From Gammaproteobacteria bacterium (lineage in GTDB: Bacteria; Pseudomonadota; Gammaproteobacteria; Steroidobacterales; Steroidobacteraceae), in assembly GCA_028870355.1 (NCBI GenBank), contig JAGWPU010000120.1:1-46911 (forward strand): a stretch of DNA of 46,911 nt, given 5' to 3'. A program made the translations under genes and the position numbers. Positions within the stretch are counted from its first letter, which is position 1, and each line of letters begins with the position of its first letter. The notes under the pieces were generated by a model that did no database searches, was not told the origin of the DNA, and saw only the letters and a list, made by a program, of their open reading frames with translations. Below are positions 33,060 through 41,943 of this stretch, piece by piece.

Positions 33060-34197
33060 AGGACGCGAGCGAAGGCTCGACGAGGCGTCCGTGCCGACGC
33101 AACAGCTCCCGCACCTGGCCGACCGGCAGGCCCTCGACCGTGTGTCCGTCCCGACCCACCATCGTCCGGTTGCCGACGAGCGAATTGATCACGGCTTCGT
33201 CGATCGACTGCACGGTCGCCTCGAATATCGGGCTCAACACGAAATCCGGCAGGAACTGTGCACTCGAGAGCCGCTCGGTCTCGTGGAACGCCGCCGAATT
33301 CGCGACGGACAGTGCGAGGAACAGATCACCGGAGCTGTTCGAGGGGATCGCCCCCGAACGGGCGATCCCCGACGCGCACCGTCTCGCGACGCGCTTCAAC
33401 TGATGCGGTAGCAGCGGCGCATCGGTCACGACGACGCCGATGATCGACCCACCGTCCTCGCGGACCGTTCCCGTCTTCGGCAGGTACTGCCCGACCGGGA
33501 CACCGGCGATCGTGCACAGATGCCGCAGGCCGTGGTTCGCCTGCACGAACGCGCCCACGGTGTACCGCACGCCGTCGACCGACACGATCCGCGACGCGGT
33601 GCCCGAGCCTCCCTTGAACTCGAAGCAGCGCATCCCGGTCCCGCCGCCGACGCTGCCCTCCTCGATCGCCCCCGTGCGCGCCGAATCGATCGCCGCGAAC
33701 ACGTGCTCCTCGCGCACGTGAAATCCGTTCACGTCGTTCAGGTACCCATCGAGCGTCTCGGCCGCGACGGGCATCGCAAACCCGTTGCCGGTATCGAACT
33801 TCCGGGGAAACCGCTCGACGATCCAGCGGATCGTCGCGTCCCGCGCGATGCCGACCGAGTGCGAGTTGGTGATCGTGATCGGCCCGTCGCAGCGGCCCGC
33901 CTCCTCGATCCAGTGCGTGCCGCACATCTCGCCGTTGCCGTTGTAGCTGAAGTACCCGGCGAACGCGCCGTCCGCGCCCTGCGCACGCCCCCGCGGCAGG
34001 ATCGCGGTGACGCCGGTGCGGACCGGGCCCTGGCCGACGACCAGCGCACCGTCGCCGCGGTTCAGGGTGCAGTACCCCACCTCGACGCCCGCGACGTCGG
34101 TGATCGCATTGCAGGGACCCGGCTCGCCCGGAAACGGAATGCCGGCGCCGCGTGCCCGCAGTTTGCCGCCGGGCGTACGGATGTGAGGATGTTCCAT
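33058..34197 (-). CDS. P1-family aminopeptidase (DmpA/BapA-like), self-processing
   Basis: A 379-residue Ntn-type peptidase of family S58. The expected autocleavage Gly250-Ser251 lies in REDGGSIIGVVVTDAPLLPHQL, equal to DmpA Gly249-Ser250; Ser251 becomes the nucleophile of the beta subunit. Other conserved parts are NAITDVAGVEVGY, ITITNSHSVG, EGSVGGGTGMRCFEFKGG and SNSSGDLFLALSVAN. Family enzymes remove N-terminal D- or L-residues, or beta-amino acids such as beta-alanine, from short peptides. It is the gene downstream of a LysR regulator and is convergent with the serine hydrolase. Confidence 0.94.
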   Translation of the reverse strand: MEHPHIRTPGGKLRARGAGIPFPGEPGPCNAITDVAGVEVGYCTLNRGDGALVVGQGPVRTGVTAILPRGRAQGADGAFAGYFSYNGNGEMCGTHWIEEAGRCDGPITITNSHSVGIARDATIRWIVERFPRKFDTGNGFAMPVAAETLDGYLNDVNGFHVREEHVFAAIDSARTGAIEEGSVGGGTGMRCFEFKGGSGTASRIVSVDGVRYTVGAFVQANHGLRHLCTIAGVPVGQYLPKTGTVREDGGSIIGVVVTDAPLLPHQLKRVARRCASGIARSGAIPSNSSGDLFLALSVANSAAFHETERLSSAQFLPDFVLSPIFEATVQSIDEAVINSLVGNRTMVGRDGHTVEGLPVGQVRELLRRHGRLVEPSLAS

Positions 34198-34261
34198 GGT
34201 CTCGCTACCTTACGGCGCGGACCGTCGCCCGCCAATGCAAAACGCGAATGCAGGTATGTCC

Positions 34262-35197
34262 TCAGGTTTTGGCCGCGGGCGGCGACGCCGCGAACGACTC
34301 GATCAGCGGACTCGCGATGCGCCTGAACGCGTCGGAGAACTGGCTGCGGTGGTAGATCCGCACCTCGAGCGGCGCCGTCCAGCGCTCGTCTCCGGCGGGC
34401 ACGAGCGTGCCGGCCTCGATCTCGGCGAGCGCCGTCCTGCGCGGCAGCCACGCGATGCCATGGCCTTGTGCCGCCATCGCCTTGAGCGATTCGGCCAGAT
34501 CGTCCACGTAACGCGTCTCGAGGAACGCTTGACGGCCGGGCGCATGCCGCAGTTCGTCGACGACCTTGCCCAGGTACGCGTTGGCTCCATACGAGAGGTA
34601 GGGCCGTGCCGCTCCCGGCTTTCCGGGCAGGGGGTGGCGCGGCGCCCCCTTCGGTCCCGGAGCGCACAGCGGCACGAGCTGGTCCCGCTCGATCAGCAGG
34701 TACGGATAACTGGTCGACGTGAGGAACAACGGCACCGAGGGATTCGAGAACACCAGCAGGTAGTGACAGGAACCTTCGAGGAACGCCTGCAGGCAGTTCT
34801 GCATGTTCTCGCACAGCATGTGCACCTTGAACGGACCGACGGACCGGTAGAATGCGTCGTAGTATCGCGGGTAATAATGGATCGCCAGACTGTGCAGAGC
34901 GGCGACGCGCACCAGGCTGCGGTCCTCGGCTCCGATCTCTCGAGCCGCACGCCGCGCGGCCCGCAACGACTTGACGATCTCGAGCCCGGCGTCTCGGAAC
35001 GAGATGCCCGCGGCCGTCAGCGTGATCGGATAGGAGGTCCGGTCGATCAGCTCCACACCGAGATAATTCTCGAGCGACTTGATCCGACGACTGAGGGCGG
35101 GCTGGGTCACGTGCCGCTCCTCGGCCGCACGGGAGAAGTTTCCGGTCTGCGCCAGGGTCAGGAAATCCTCGAGAAACCTCAGACCCATCGCGCGCAT
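34262..35197 (-). CDS. LysR-family transcriptional regulator
   Basis: A 311-residue LysR protein. The N-terminal winged helix-turn-helix is FLEDFLTLAQTGNFSRAAEERHVTQPALSRRIKSLENYLGVELIDR, followed by a linker helix (ISFRDAGLEIVKSLRAARRAA) and a co-inducer domain (about 90-300). An ATG three codons in is an alternative start. It lies 64 bases upstream of the P1 peptidase on the same strand and is divergent from the long GPH transporter-pepN operon. The 110-base divergent region is where it would be expected to act. Confidence 0.92.
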   Translation of the reverse strand: MRAMGLRFLEDFLTLAQTGNFSRAAEERHVTQPALSRRIKSLENYLGVELIDRTSYPITLTAAGISFRDAGLEIVKSLRAARRAAREIGAEDRSLVRVAALHSLAIHYYPRYYDAFYRSVGPFKVHMLCENMQNCLQAFLEGSCHYLLVFSNPSVPLFLTSTSYPYLLIERDQLVPLCAPGPKGAPRHPLPGKPGAARPYLSYGANAYLGKVVDELRHAPGRQAFLETRYVDDLAESLKAMAAQGHGIAWLPRRTALAEIEAGTLVPAGDERWTAPLEVRIYHRSQFSDAFRRIASPLIESFAASPPAAKT

Positions 35198-35307
35198 CCT
35201 CCGAGACCCGACTCGCGGTCATGCGTGAATGGTATCAAAACATCCGGAAACGGCATTGCGTCCGATCGGCGGTGACGACTACTTTGACTCCTCTCGGAGG
35301 GCACGAC

Positions 35308-36732
35308 GTGGACGAGCGACCGGTCGGCGGCAAGGCGGCGGAGAGTCCGGAGCGAATCCCGACGGGCGCGTTGCTCACCTATGCGTTCACGACCTTGCCG
35401 ATTTCGCTCGTGAACCTCCCGATCAACATCGTCCTGCCGAGCTACTACGTGCAGAACACCGCGACCTCGCTCGCGCAGATCGGCGCCGTATCGTTCGTCG
35501 CCCGCGCATTCGACGCGGCCGCCGATCCGCTGGTCGGCTATTTCTCGGACCGACTGGACACGCGCTGGGGCCGGCGCAAGCCCTGGGTACTGGCCGGATC
35601 GCTCGTCTGCGCCGGCGCGATCCTGTTCCTGTTCTCGCCACCACGAACCGCGACGATCGTGTATTACACCCTCGCCTGCTTCGCGTTCTACGTCGGCTAC
35701 GCGCTGTTCGACGTCCCCAACAAGGCCTGGGGCAGCGAGATGTCCCGGCATTACCTCGAGCGGTCCCGGATCGCGACCTTCCTCACGGTCGCGTCGGTCC
35801 TCGGCGCCCTCGGGTTCTGGCTTGCGCTGATCCTCCAGGTCCCCTTCACGCACTCGACCGAGATCAACCCCGAGGTCTTTCGGGCGATCGCCTGGTGCGA
35901 TGCGTTCGCGCTACCGGTCGTCGCCCTGCTCGCGCTGTACGCCGTTCCGCGCGGAGAGTTCGTCGGTAGCGGGACGCCTTCGCTCCGCGATCTGGTCCGT
36001 GCCGTGCGGTCGAACCGGCTGCTGTGGAGGTTCTGCACGATCGTCGGCTTCCTGCAGCTCGGCAACGGCATTTCCTCGTCCGTGTTCTACATCTTCGTGA
36101 CCGGCTACCTGCGGCTCGGACGGCAGTTCGCGTTCTTCATGCTGGCTTACTTCGCGGTCCAGGTATCGACCCTGCCGGTCTGGTTCAAGCTCTTGCGCCG
36201 CTTCGGCAAGCATCGCCCGGGCGCGGCCAGCTGGATCCTGAGCGCCGTGCTCCCGACCACGCTGTTCTTCATTCGGCCGGGTCCGGGGGCGCTGTGGCCG
36301 GCGCTCGGGCTCACGATCGTGATGGCCGCGATCGCCGGCGGCGGCCAGGTGGTGCCGATCGCCATGCTCGGCGACATCGTCGACTACGACCTGCTCAAGA
36401 CCGGCGTGAACCGCGCCGGGAATTACTTCGCGATCCAGAACGTGCTGTTCAAGCTCTGCATGGGCGCGGGGCTCGGCATCGGGTTGCCGCTGGTCGCCGC
36501 GTTCGGCTACGCGCGCGGCGTTCCCGTGGTCGGTCAGGTCAAGCTCGGGCTGATGATCGCGTACGTGATCCTGCCCGGTGTGCTGCAACTCGTCGCCGCC
36601 GCGGTGGCCTGGCGGTTTCCGCTCGACGCGCGCCGCCACGAGATCGTACGCCGGCGCATCGCGCAGCGCGCCCGTCGGACCGGTCGAGACGCGGCGGCGG
36701 GGTCACTGGCGGTGACCGGGCCGTCGTCATGA
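35308..36732 (+). CDS. GPH/MFS-family transporter
   Basis: A 474-residue membrane protein with about 12 helices. The segments FVARAFDAAADPLVGYFSDRLDTRWGRRKPWVLAGSLVC and LFDVPNKAWGSEMS, and later IPIAMLGDIVDYDLLKTGVNRAGNYFAIQNVLFK, are typical of glycoside-pentoside-hexuronide:cation symporters (MFS_2), which also carry other solutes. The start is GTG at 35308, with GGAGG seven bases upstream; an earlier ATG would add 29 residues in the LysR-divergent region. The end overlaps pepN (ATGA). In a peptide-degrading operon its cargo may be a small peptide or amide, but this is inference. Confidence 0.85.
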   Translation: MDERPVGGKAAESPERIPTGALLTYAFTTLPISLVNLPINIVLPSYYVQNTATSLAQIGAVSFVARAFDAAADPLVGYFSDRLDTRWGRRKPWVLAGSLVCAGAILFLFSPPRTATIVYYTLACFAFYVGYALFDVPNKAWGSEMSRHYLERSRIATFLTVASVLGALGFWLALILQVPFTHSTEINPEVFRAIAWCDAFALPVVALLALYAVPRGEFVGSGTPSLRDLVRAVRSNRLLWRFCTIVGFLQLGNGISSSVFYIFVTGYLRLGRQFAFFMLAYFAVQVSTLPVWFKLLRRFGKHRPGAASWILSAVLPTTLFFIRPGPGALWPALGLTIVMAAIAGGGQVVPIAMLGDIVDYDLLKTGVNRAGNYFAIQNVLFKLCMGAGLGIGLPLVAAFGYARGVPVVGQVKLGLMIAYVILPGVLQLVAAAVAWRFPLDARRHEIVRRRIAQRARRTGRDAAAGSLAVTGPSS

Positions 36733-39437
36733 CCGTCGCTCCCGCGACACCGACCCGGCTCGCCGACTACCGGGCGCCGGCCTGGCTGATCGACTCGGTG
36801 GACATCGAGATCGACCTGGACGGCGACCACGCCCGCGTCGCTTCGACGCTGCGGGTGCGACGCAATCCGGCCGGACCCGTCGGGGCCACGCCGCTCGTGC
36901 TCGATGGACGCGATCAGCGGCTCCTGAGCGTGCACGTCGACGGCCGGGAGATCCCCGCGGCGGAGCGAGACCTCTCCCCCACGGCGCTCGCCTTGCGCGT
37001 CCCGGAACACTGCGAGGTTCGCATCGAGTCGCAGATTCAGCCGAGCGCGAACCGCAGCGGGCTCGGAATGTTCGTCGCCGGCCGCGGAGTGATCGCAACC
37101 CACTGCGAGCCGGAGGGCTTCCGGCGCATCACGTATTTCCAGGATCGGCCCGACGTGCTGGCGGTCTATACGGTCACACTGCGCGCCGATCGCGCCCGCT
37201 ACCCCGTGCTCCTGGCGAACGGCAACCAGGTGGCGAGCGGCACGGACGACGACGGACGACACTGGACGCGCTGGCACGACCCTTATCCCAAACCGTGCTA
37301 TCTGTTCGCGGTCGTCGCGGGCGACGTCGCGCAACTGGAGGACCGGTTCGTCACCCAGTCCGGCCGATCGATCGCGCTGAAGATCTACGCGAGCCCCGAC
37401 CGGATCGCGTCGTGCCGGCATGCGATGGCCTCGTTGCGGCGGGCGATGCGCTGGGACGAGGAGGAATACGGTCTCGAATACGATCTGCACGCGTACCACA
37501 TCGTCGCGCTCGACGATCACGTCGGTGCGCAGGAGAACAAGGGGCTGAACGTCTTCGACGCGCAGACGATCGTCGCCGACCCGGATGTCGCCACCGACGA
37601 CGATTACATGTTGATCGAGCGCATCGTGGGCCACGAGTACTTCCACAACTGGACCGGCAACCGGGTCACCTGCCGCGACTGGTTCCAGCTGAGCTTGAAG
37701 GAAGGCCTGACGCGGTTTCGCGACCAGGAATTCTCCGGCGCGATGTCGGCCGCGGCCGAAAAGCGCATCGAGGCGGTGCGCCGCATCCGATCCGATCAAT
37801 TCCCCGAGGATGCCGGGCCGGCGGCACACCCGGTGAAGCCCGCGTCCTACGTCGAGGTCGCGAATCTCTACACCGTGACCGTGTACGACAAGGGCGCGGA
37901 GCTGATCCGCATGCTGCGCCTGCTCGTGGGCCCGGCGGCGTACCGGCGCGGCGTGGCGCTCTACCTCGCCCGTCACGATGGGCAGGCCGCGACCACCGAA
38001 GACTTCGTGCGAGCGATCGAGGACGCGTCGCAGCGCGACCTGACCCAGTTCCGTCTCTGGTATCACCAGGCGGGCACGCCGAGGCTCGAGATCGGGGAGC
38101 ACCACGATCCCGCCACCCGGACGTACCGCCTGCGATTCCATCAGTCCTGCCCGGCGACGCCGGGCCAAGCCCGCACGGAACCGATGCACGTTCCGGTCGC
38201 GATCGGCTTGCTCGACCGCCAGGGACGCTCCTTGCTCCCGCAACTACGGCACGAATCGCAGCCCCCGGGGGACCCCACACGCCTGCTCGAGATTCGAGGC
38301 GCTACGGAGGAATTCGAGTTCGTCGGCGTGCCGGACGCCCCCGTGCTCTCGGTGCTGCGGGGATTCTCCGCGCCGGTCCAGGTGTCGCTCCTGCGCCGCC
38401 CCGAAGACGAGGCGTTCCTCGCGGTTCACGACGTCGATCCGGTGAGTCGCTGGGACAGCGCCCAGTCCCTCGCGACCCGCGCGGTGCTGCGCGCCGCCGA
38501 CGATCTGCGGGCCGCACGCTCACCCGGCATCGACCCCTTGCTCCGGGATGCGTACGCCGAGATTCTCTCGCGCGAAGGCGACCCCGGGATCGCCGCCTTG
38601 CTGCTGCGGATCCCCGAGGAAAATACCCTGGGGGCGGCGATGACCGCCCCGATCGATTGGGACTCGATCGTCGCCGCACGCCAGCACGTGATTCGCGAAC
38701 TCGCCCGATCGCTGCGCGACCACTGGCTCGCACACTACCGGCGACTCGCGACGGACACACCCTACCAGGCACGCGCCGAGGACATCGCGCGCCGGCGCCT
38801 GCGAAACCTGTGTCTGTCTTATCTCTCGGCCACCGGAGAGTCCGAGGATCTCGACTGCGTCGTCGCTCAGGTGAGCGACGGGCGGAACGTGACCGATCGG
38901 CTGGCGGCGCTGTCGATCATCGCCGACGTCGATAGTCCCCAACGGATGGCGACGTTCAAGCGCTTCTACGAGCGCTGGGGCGGCAACGACTTGATCGTCA
39001 ACAAGTGGTTCCACGCGCAGGCGATCTCGCGCCTGTCCGGGACCGTCGATCGCGTGCGCGAATTGCTCGCGCATCCGGCCTTCGACGTGACCAATCCGGC
39101 GAAGGGGCTTGCACTCATCGGCGGGTTCTGCAGGCGCAATTACGTGCAGTTCCACGAACCGCGAGGCAGCGGCTATCGACTGTTTGCGGACGTTCTGCTG
39201 ATGGCCGATCGCCTCAAGCCGGAGAGCGTACACTGGCTCGTGCCGCAGGCGATGCAGTGGCGCCGCTTCGACGAGTCGCGCCAGCGCCTGATGCAGGCGC
39301 AATTCGCGCGGATTCTCGCGACGCCGGGCATCTCGCGCGGACTTCAGGATCTCATCGGGAGCGCGATTCGGCAGCCGTCACCGGATCGCGCGTCCGTCGC
39401 TGCGGCGGCGGCGCCGCCCCGCAGCGACGGAGCGTGA
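36729..39437 (+). CDS. pepN: Aminopeptidase N (M1 family), GAQEN variant
   Basis: A 902-residue zinc aminopeptidase, alanyl-aminopeptidase type. The zinc site is His302-Glu303-x-x-His306 (VGHEYFHNWTGNR) with Glu325 (LSLKEGL) as third ligand, and the catalytic Tyr is in LYTVTVYDKGAE. The exopeptidase motif is Gly-Ala-Gln-Glu-Asn at 266-270 instead of the usual GAMEN. The C-terminal helical domain is complete to about 890. Length matches E. coli PepN (870). The ATG overlaps the transporter stop. It probably removes N-terminal residues from peptides brought in or released by the neighbouring enzymes. Confidence 0.95.
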   Translation: MTVAPATPTRLADYRAPAWLIDSVDIEIDLDGDHARVASTLRVRRNPAGPVGATPLVLDGRDQRLLSVHVDGREIPAAERDLSPTALALRVPEHCEVRIESQIQPSANRSGLGMFVAGRGVIATHCEPEGFRRITYFQDRPDVLAVYTVTLRADRARYPVLLANGNQVASGTDDDGRHWTRWHDPYPKPCYLFAVVAGDVAQLEDRFVTQSGRSIALKIYASPDRIASCRHAMASLRRAMRWDEEEYGLEYDLHAYHIVALDDHVGAQENKGLNVFDAQTIVADPDVATDDDYMLIERIVGHEYFHNWTGNRVTCRDWFQLSLKEGLTRFRDQEFSGAMSAAAEKRIEAVRRIRSDQFPEDAGPAAHPVKPASYVEVANLYTVTVYDKGAELIRMLRLLVGPAAYRRGVALYLARHDGQAATTEDFVRAIEDASQRDLTQFRLWYHQAGTPRLEIGEHHDPATRTYRLRFHQSCPATPGQARTEPMHVPVAIGLLDRQGRSLLPQLRHESQPPGDPTRLLEIRGATEEFEFVGVPDAPVLSVLRGFSAPVQVSLLRRPEDEAFLAVHDVDPVSRWDSAQSLATRAVLRAADDLRAARSPGIDPLLRDAYAEILSREGDPGIAALLLRIPEENTLGAAMTAPIDWDSIVAARQHVIRELARSLRDHWLAHYRRLATDTPYQARAEDIARRRLRNLCLSYLSATGESEDLDCVVAQVSDGRNVTDRLAALSIIADVDSPQRMATFKRFYERWGGNDLIVNKWFHAQAISRLSGTVDRVRELLAHPAFDVTNPAKGLALIGGFCRRNYVQFHEPRGSGYRLFADVLLMADRLKPESVHWLVPQAMQWRRFDESRQRLMQAQFARILATPGISRGLQDLIGSAIRQPSPDRASVAAAAAPPRSDGA

Positions 39438-39468
39438 CGGATCGACGATTTCACGAGGACTCGAAGCC

Positions 39469-39522
39469 ATGTCGAATGCCAATCGCCGTCGCAGGCGCAA
39501 CCACGTCCGCCGCGCGCCATGA
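39469..39522 (+). CDS. 17-codon Arg-rich micro-ORF coupled to the amidase start
   Basis: ATG with GAGGA upstream, encoding MSNANRRRRRNHVRRAP. Its TGA overlaps the amidase ATG (ATGA). The amidase has no ribosome-binding site of its own, so this frame may deliver ribosomes to it. Seven of the 17 residues are Arg. Purely sequence-based; it could be chance. Confidence 0.4.
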   Translation: MSNANRRRRRNHVRRAP

Positions 39523-40937
39523 TCACCGGCAAGGTTCGCCTGCGCGGCGTGATCGAGATCGCCGAGGCGGTGCGGCGCCGGGAACTGCGCGCGAGCGACG
39601 TTCTGGAGGACTGTCTGCAGGCGCTCGCGACGATCAATCCGCAGGTGAACGCCTGCGTGCTCTCGCGAGCGGATCTCGCCCGCGAGGAAGCCGTCGCGCT
39701 CGATCGGCGCATCCAGCGCGGCGAGGACCCCGGTCCGCTCGCCGGCGTCCCGTTCGGCGTCAAGGACCTCGAGGACATCGCGGGCTTGCCGACCACGCAG
39801 GGGTCCTTGCTGCTGAAGCAAGCCCCTCCGGCGAGCGAGGACTCGGTTCACGTCGAGCGATTGCGGGCGGCCGGCGCGATCGCGATCGGCAAGACCAACG
39901 TGTGCGAGTTCGGGGTCGACTCGAGCACCTATAACCGGCTCTGGGGCGTCACGCGCAATCCCTGGAACCTGCAGCTCACGCCGGGCGGCAGCAGCGGCGG
40001 CTCGTCGGCGGCGGTCGCCGCCGGGATCGTGCCGCTCGCGACGGCGACGGACGCGTCCGGTTCCACCCGCGAACCCGCCTCGTTCACCGGTCTCGTGGGG
40101 TTGAAGCCGAGCCATGGCCGCATCCCGCGCAGCGACGGATTCGCCAACTGGGCGACCCACGGCGCGCTCACGCGCAGCGTCGCCGATACCGCGCGCTACC
40201 TGGACGCGGTTGCCGGACCCGATGACCGAGACCGTCAGTCGCTGCCGGCAAATGGCACATGCTACGAGCGGGTCATCGAGACCCTCGACGTTGCCGGCCT
40301 GCGGACGGTCTGGTCCGCGGATCTCGGCTATGCGGTCGTCGAACCGGAGGTGGTGGACCTCGCGCATCGGGCGGCGCGGACGCTCGTCGCCGCGGGCCAG
40401 CTGCGCTGGATGGAGCACGATTTGCGGCTGGTGAATGCGCGTGACGCGCTCGGGATCATCATGATCTCGAAGGCACGCGACGACATGACGCTGAGCGGTC
40501 TGCTCCCGCACCGCCTCCGCGATCTGGGCGCGCAATTCCAGCACTGGCTCGAGAAGGGCAAGGACATCGGGCCGGCCGAGGTGGCCGCCTCGTGGCGCAC
40601 GGTGCGTCAACTCGAGCGGGAGATGGCAGCGCTCTTTCTGGAGGCGGACGTCCTCCTGACGCCCGCGGTCGCCTGCGTGCCGTATCCGGCCGACGCGATG
40701 ATGCCGGAGGTCATCGATGGCCGGGACGCGAGCCGCTCGGGTCCCGAGCCGTTCGGTCTGATCGCGAACATCGCGTGGAACCCCTCGATCTCGGTGCCGG
40801 CCGGACTCACCAAGAGCGGTCTGCCGGTCGGACTGCAGATCACCGTGAAGCGGCATCGCGACGACGTGGCGCTCCGGCTGGCGAGGATTCTCGAGCACGC
40901 CCAGCCCTGGCACTTCCCCTGGGCACTCGACGCGTGA
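39519..40937 (+). CDS. Amidase (amidase-signature family)
   Basis: A 472-residue amidase-signature hydrolase. The catalytic Lys is in PFGVKDLEDIAG, the glycine/serine-rich signature is TPGGSSGGSSAAVAAGIVPLA, and the nucleophile Ser lies in ATDASGSTREPASFTG (usual form DxGGSxRxPA). The family hydrolyses amides such as indoleacetamide, peptide amides or N-carbamoyl compounds, or forms GatA. GatA itself is unlikely because gatB and gatC are absent and the operon is catabolic. No Shine-Dalgarno sequence precedes the ATG. It follows pepN by 81 bases and precedes asparaginase by 22. Confidence 0.9.
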   Translation: MITGKVRLRGVIEIAEAVRRRELRASDVLEDCLQALATINPQVNACVLSRADLAREEAVALDRRIQRGEDPGPLAGVPFGVKDLEDIAGLPTTQGSLLLKQAPPASEDSVHVERLRAAGAIAIGKTNVCEFGVDSSTYNRLWGVTRNPWNLQLTPGGSSGGSSAAVAAGIVPLATATDASGSTREPASFTGLVGLKPSHGRIPRSDGFANWATHGALTRSVADTARYLDAVAGPDDRDRQSLPANGTCYERVIETLDVAGLRTVWSADLGYAVVEPEVVDLAHRAARTLVAAGQLRWMEHDLRLVNARDALGIIMISKARDDMTLSGLLPHRLRDLGAQFQHWLEKGKDIGPAEVAASWRTVRQLEREMAALFLEADVLLTPAVACVPYPADAMMPEVIDGRDASRSGPEPFGLIANIAWNPSISVPAGLTKSGLPVGLQITVKRHRDDVALRLARILEHAQPWHFPWALDA

Positions 40938-40959
40938 CGCCCACGACCTGCGACACCCC

Positions 40960-41943
40960 ATGAGCCGTCGTGTCCACCTGCTCGGGACCGGTGGAACGAT
41001 CGCGGGCGCTCAGCCCGATCCCCGGCACGCCGGCTACAGCGCGGGAGTCTTCCCGATCGAGCGATTGCTCTCCGCGGTTCCGGGGCTCGCGGAACTCGCG
41101 CGGCTGTCCTGGGAGCAGATCGTGAACATCGGCAGTCAGGACATGGACGATTCCATCTGGCTCGCGCTCGCGACTCGGGTCAACGAACACGCGGACGGCG
41201 CTGCGATCGACGCCCTGCTGATCACCCACGGCACCGATACGCTGGAGGAAACCGCGTACTTCCTCAGCCTGGTGACCGCGAACGCGACGCCGGTGGTGAT
41301 CGTGGGCGCCATGCGTCCGGCAACGGCGATCAGTGCCGACGGTCCGGGGAACCTGTACAACGGCGTCGCAGTCGCCGCCGATCCGCGCGCACCGGGCCGA
41401 GGCACGCTGCTATGCATGGACGGCGAGATTCACCGGCCACGGTACGCGGTGAAAACCAGCACGATGGGCGCGAACGCGTTCTCGAGCCTGCTCGGCGGAC
41501 TCGTCGGCGTCGTGCAAACCGGTCGCGTCGCGTGGTTCGAGCCGGCGCCGGCCATCCGGGCCGCGACTTTCTCGGTCGCAGGACTCGACCGGCTCCCGCG
41601 GGTGGACGTCCTGATCGCGCATGCCGGGATGAATGCGGACTTGATCGACGCGGCCGTCGCCGCCGGCGCACGCGGTCTCGTGATCGCGGGCGTCGGCTCC
41701 GGCAACATGAGCGCTCGAGCCATTGCCCGACTGGCCGATGCCGCGGCGAGCGGCGTCGCGGTCGTGCGCAGCTCCCGCGTGCCCCGCTCGATGGTGCTTC
41801 GCAACGGCGAGGTCGACGACGACCGCTACGGGTTCGTCGCCGCTCGCGACCTGAATCCTGGAAAATCGCGCGTGCTGCTGCAGCTCGCGCTCACGACGAC
41901 GAACGATACGCAACTCATTCAGGAGGTTTTCGAACGATGCTGA
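40960..41943 (+). CDS. Asparaginase/glutaminase-family amidohydrolase
   Basis: A 327-residue L-asparaginase-family protein. The first threonine motif is HLLGTGGTIAG (Thr13), and the second is LLITHGTDTLEETAYFL with the catalytic Thr-Asp pair. VVIVGAMRPATAISADGPGNLYNGV and the C-terminal GSGNMS and SSRVPRS segments are intact. No signal peptide is visible, so it is cytoplasmic. It releases ammonia from Asn, possibly Gln or a related amide, after the peptidases act. It overlaps the following SDR gene by seven bases. Confidence 0.93.
   Translation: MSRRVHLLGTGGTIAGAQPDPRHAGYSAGVFPIERLLSAVPGLAELARLSWEQIVNIGSQDMDDSIWLALATRVNEHADGAAIDALLITHGTDTLEETAYFLSLVTANATPVVIVGAMRPATAISADGPGNLYNGVAVAADPRAPGRGTLLCMDGEIHRPRYAVKTSTMGANAFSSLLGGLVGVVQTGRVAWFEPAPAIRAATFSVAGLDRLPRVDVLIAHAGMNADLIDAAVAAGARGLVIAGVGSGNMSARAIARLADAAASGVAVVRSSRVPRSMVLRNGEVDDDRYGFVAARDLNPGKSRVLLQLALTTTNDTQLIQEVFERC

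Noticed and set aside
36534-38243. Long open frame on the minus strand opposite pepN (about 570 codons)
   Set aside because: Composition rich in Arg, His and Asp with no recognisable motif. It is the GC-rich antisense shadow of a clearly real gene. Similar shadows lie opposite fadH, the TonB receptor, hydroxyacyl-CoA dehydrogenase and mmsA.
39519-40937. GatA subunit of the aminoacyl-tRNA amidotransferase
   Set aside because: No gatB or gatC adjacent; the gene lies in a catabolic operon with asparaginase, and the nucleophile motif DASGSTREPA differs from the DTGGSIRQPA form of GatA.
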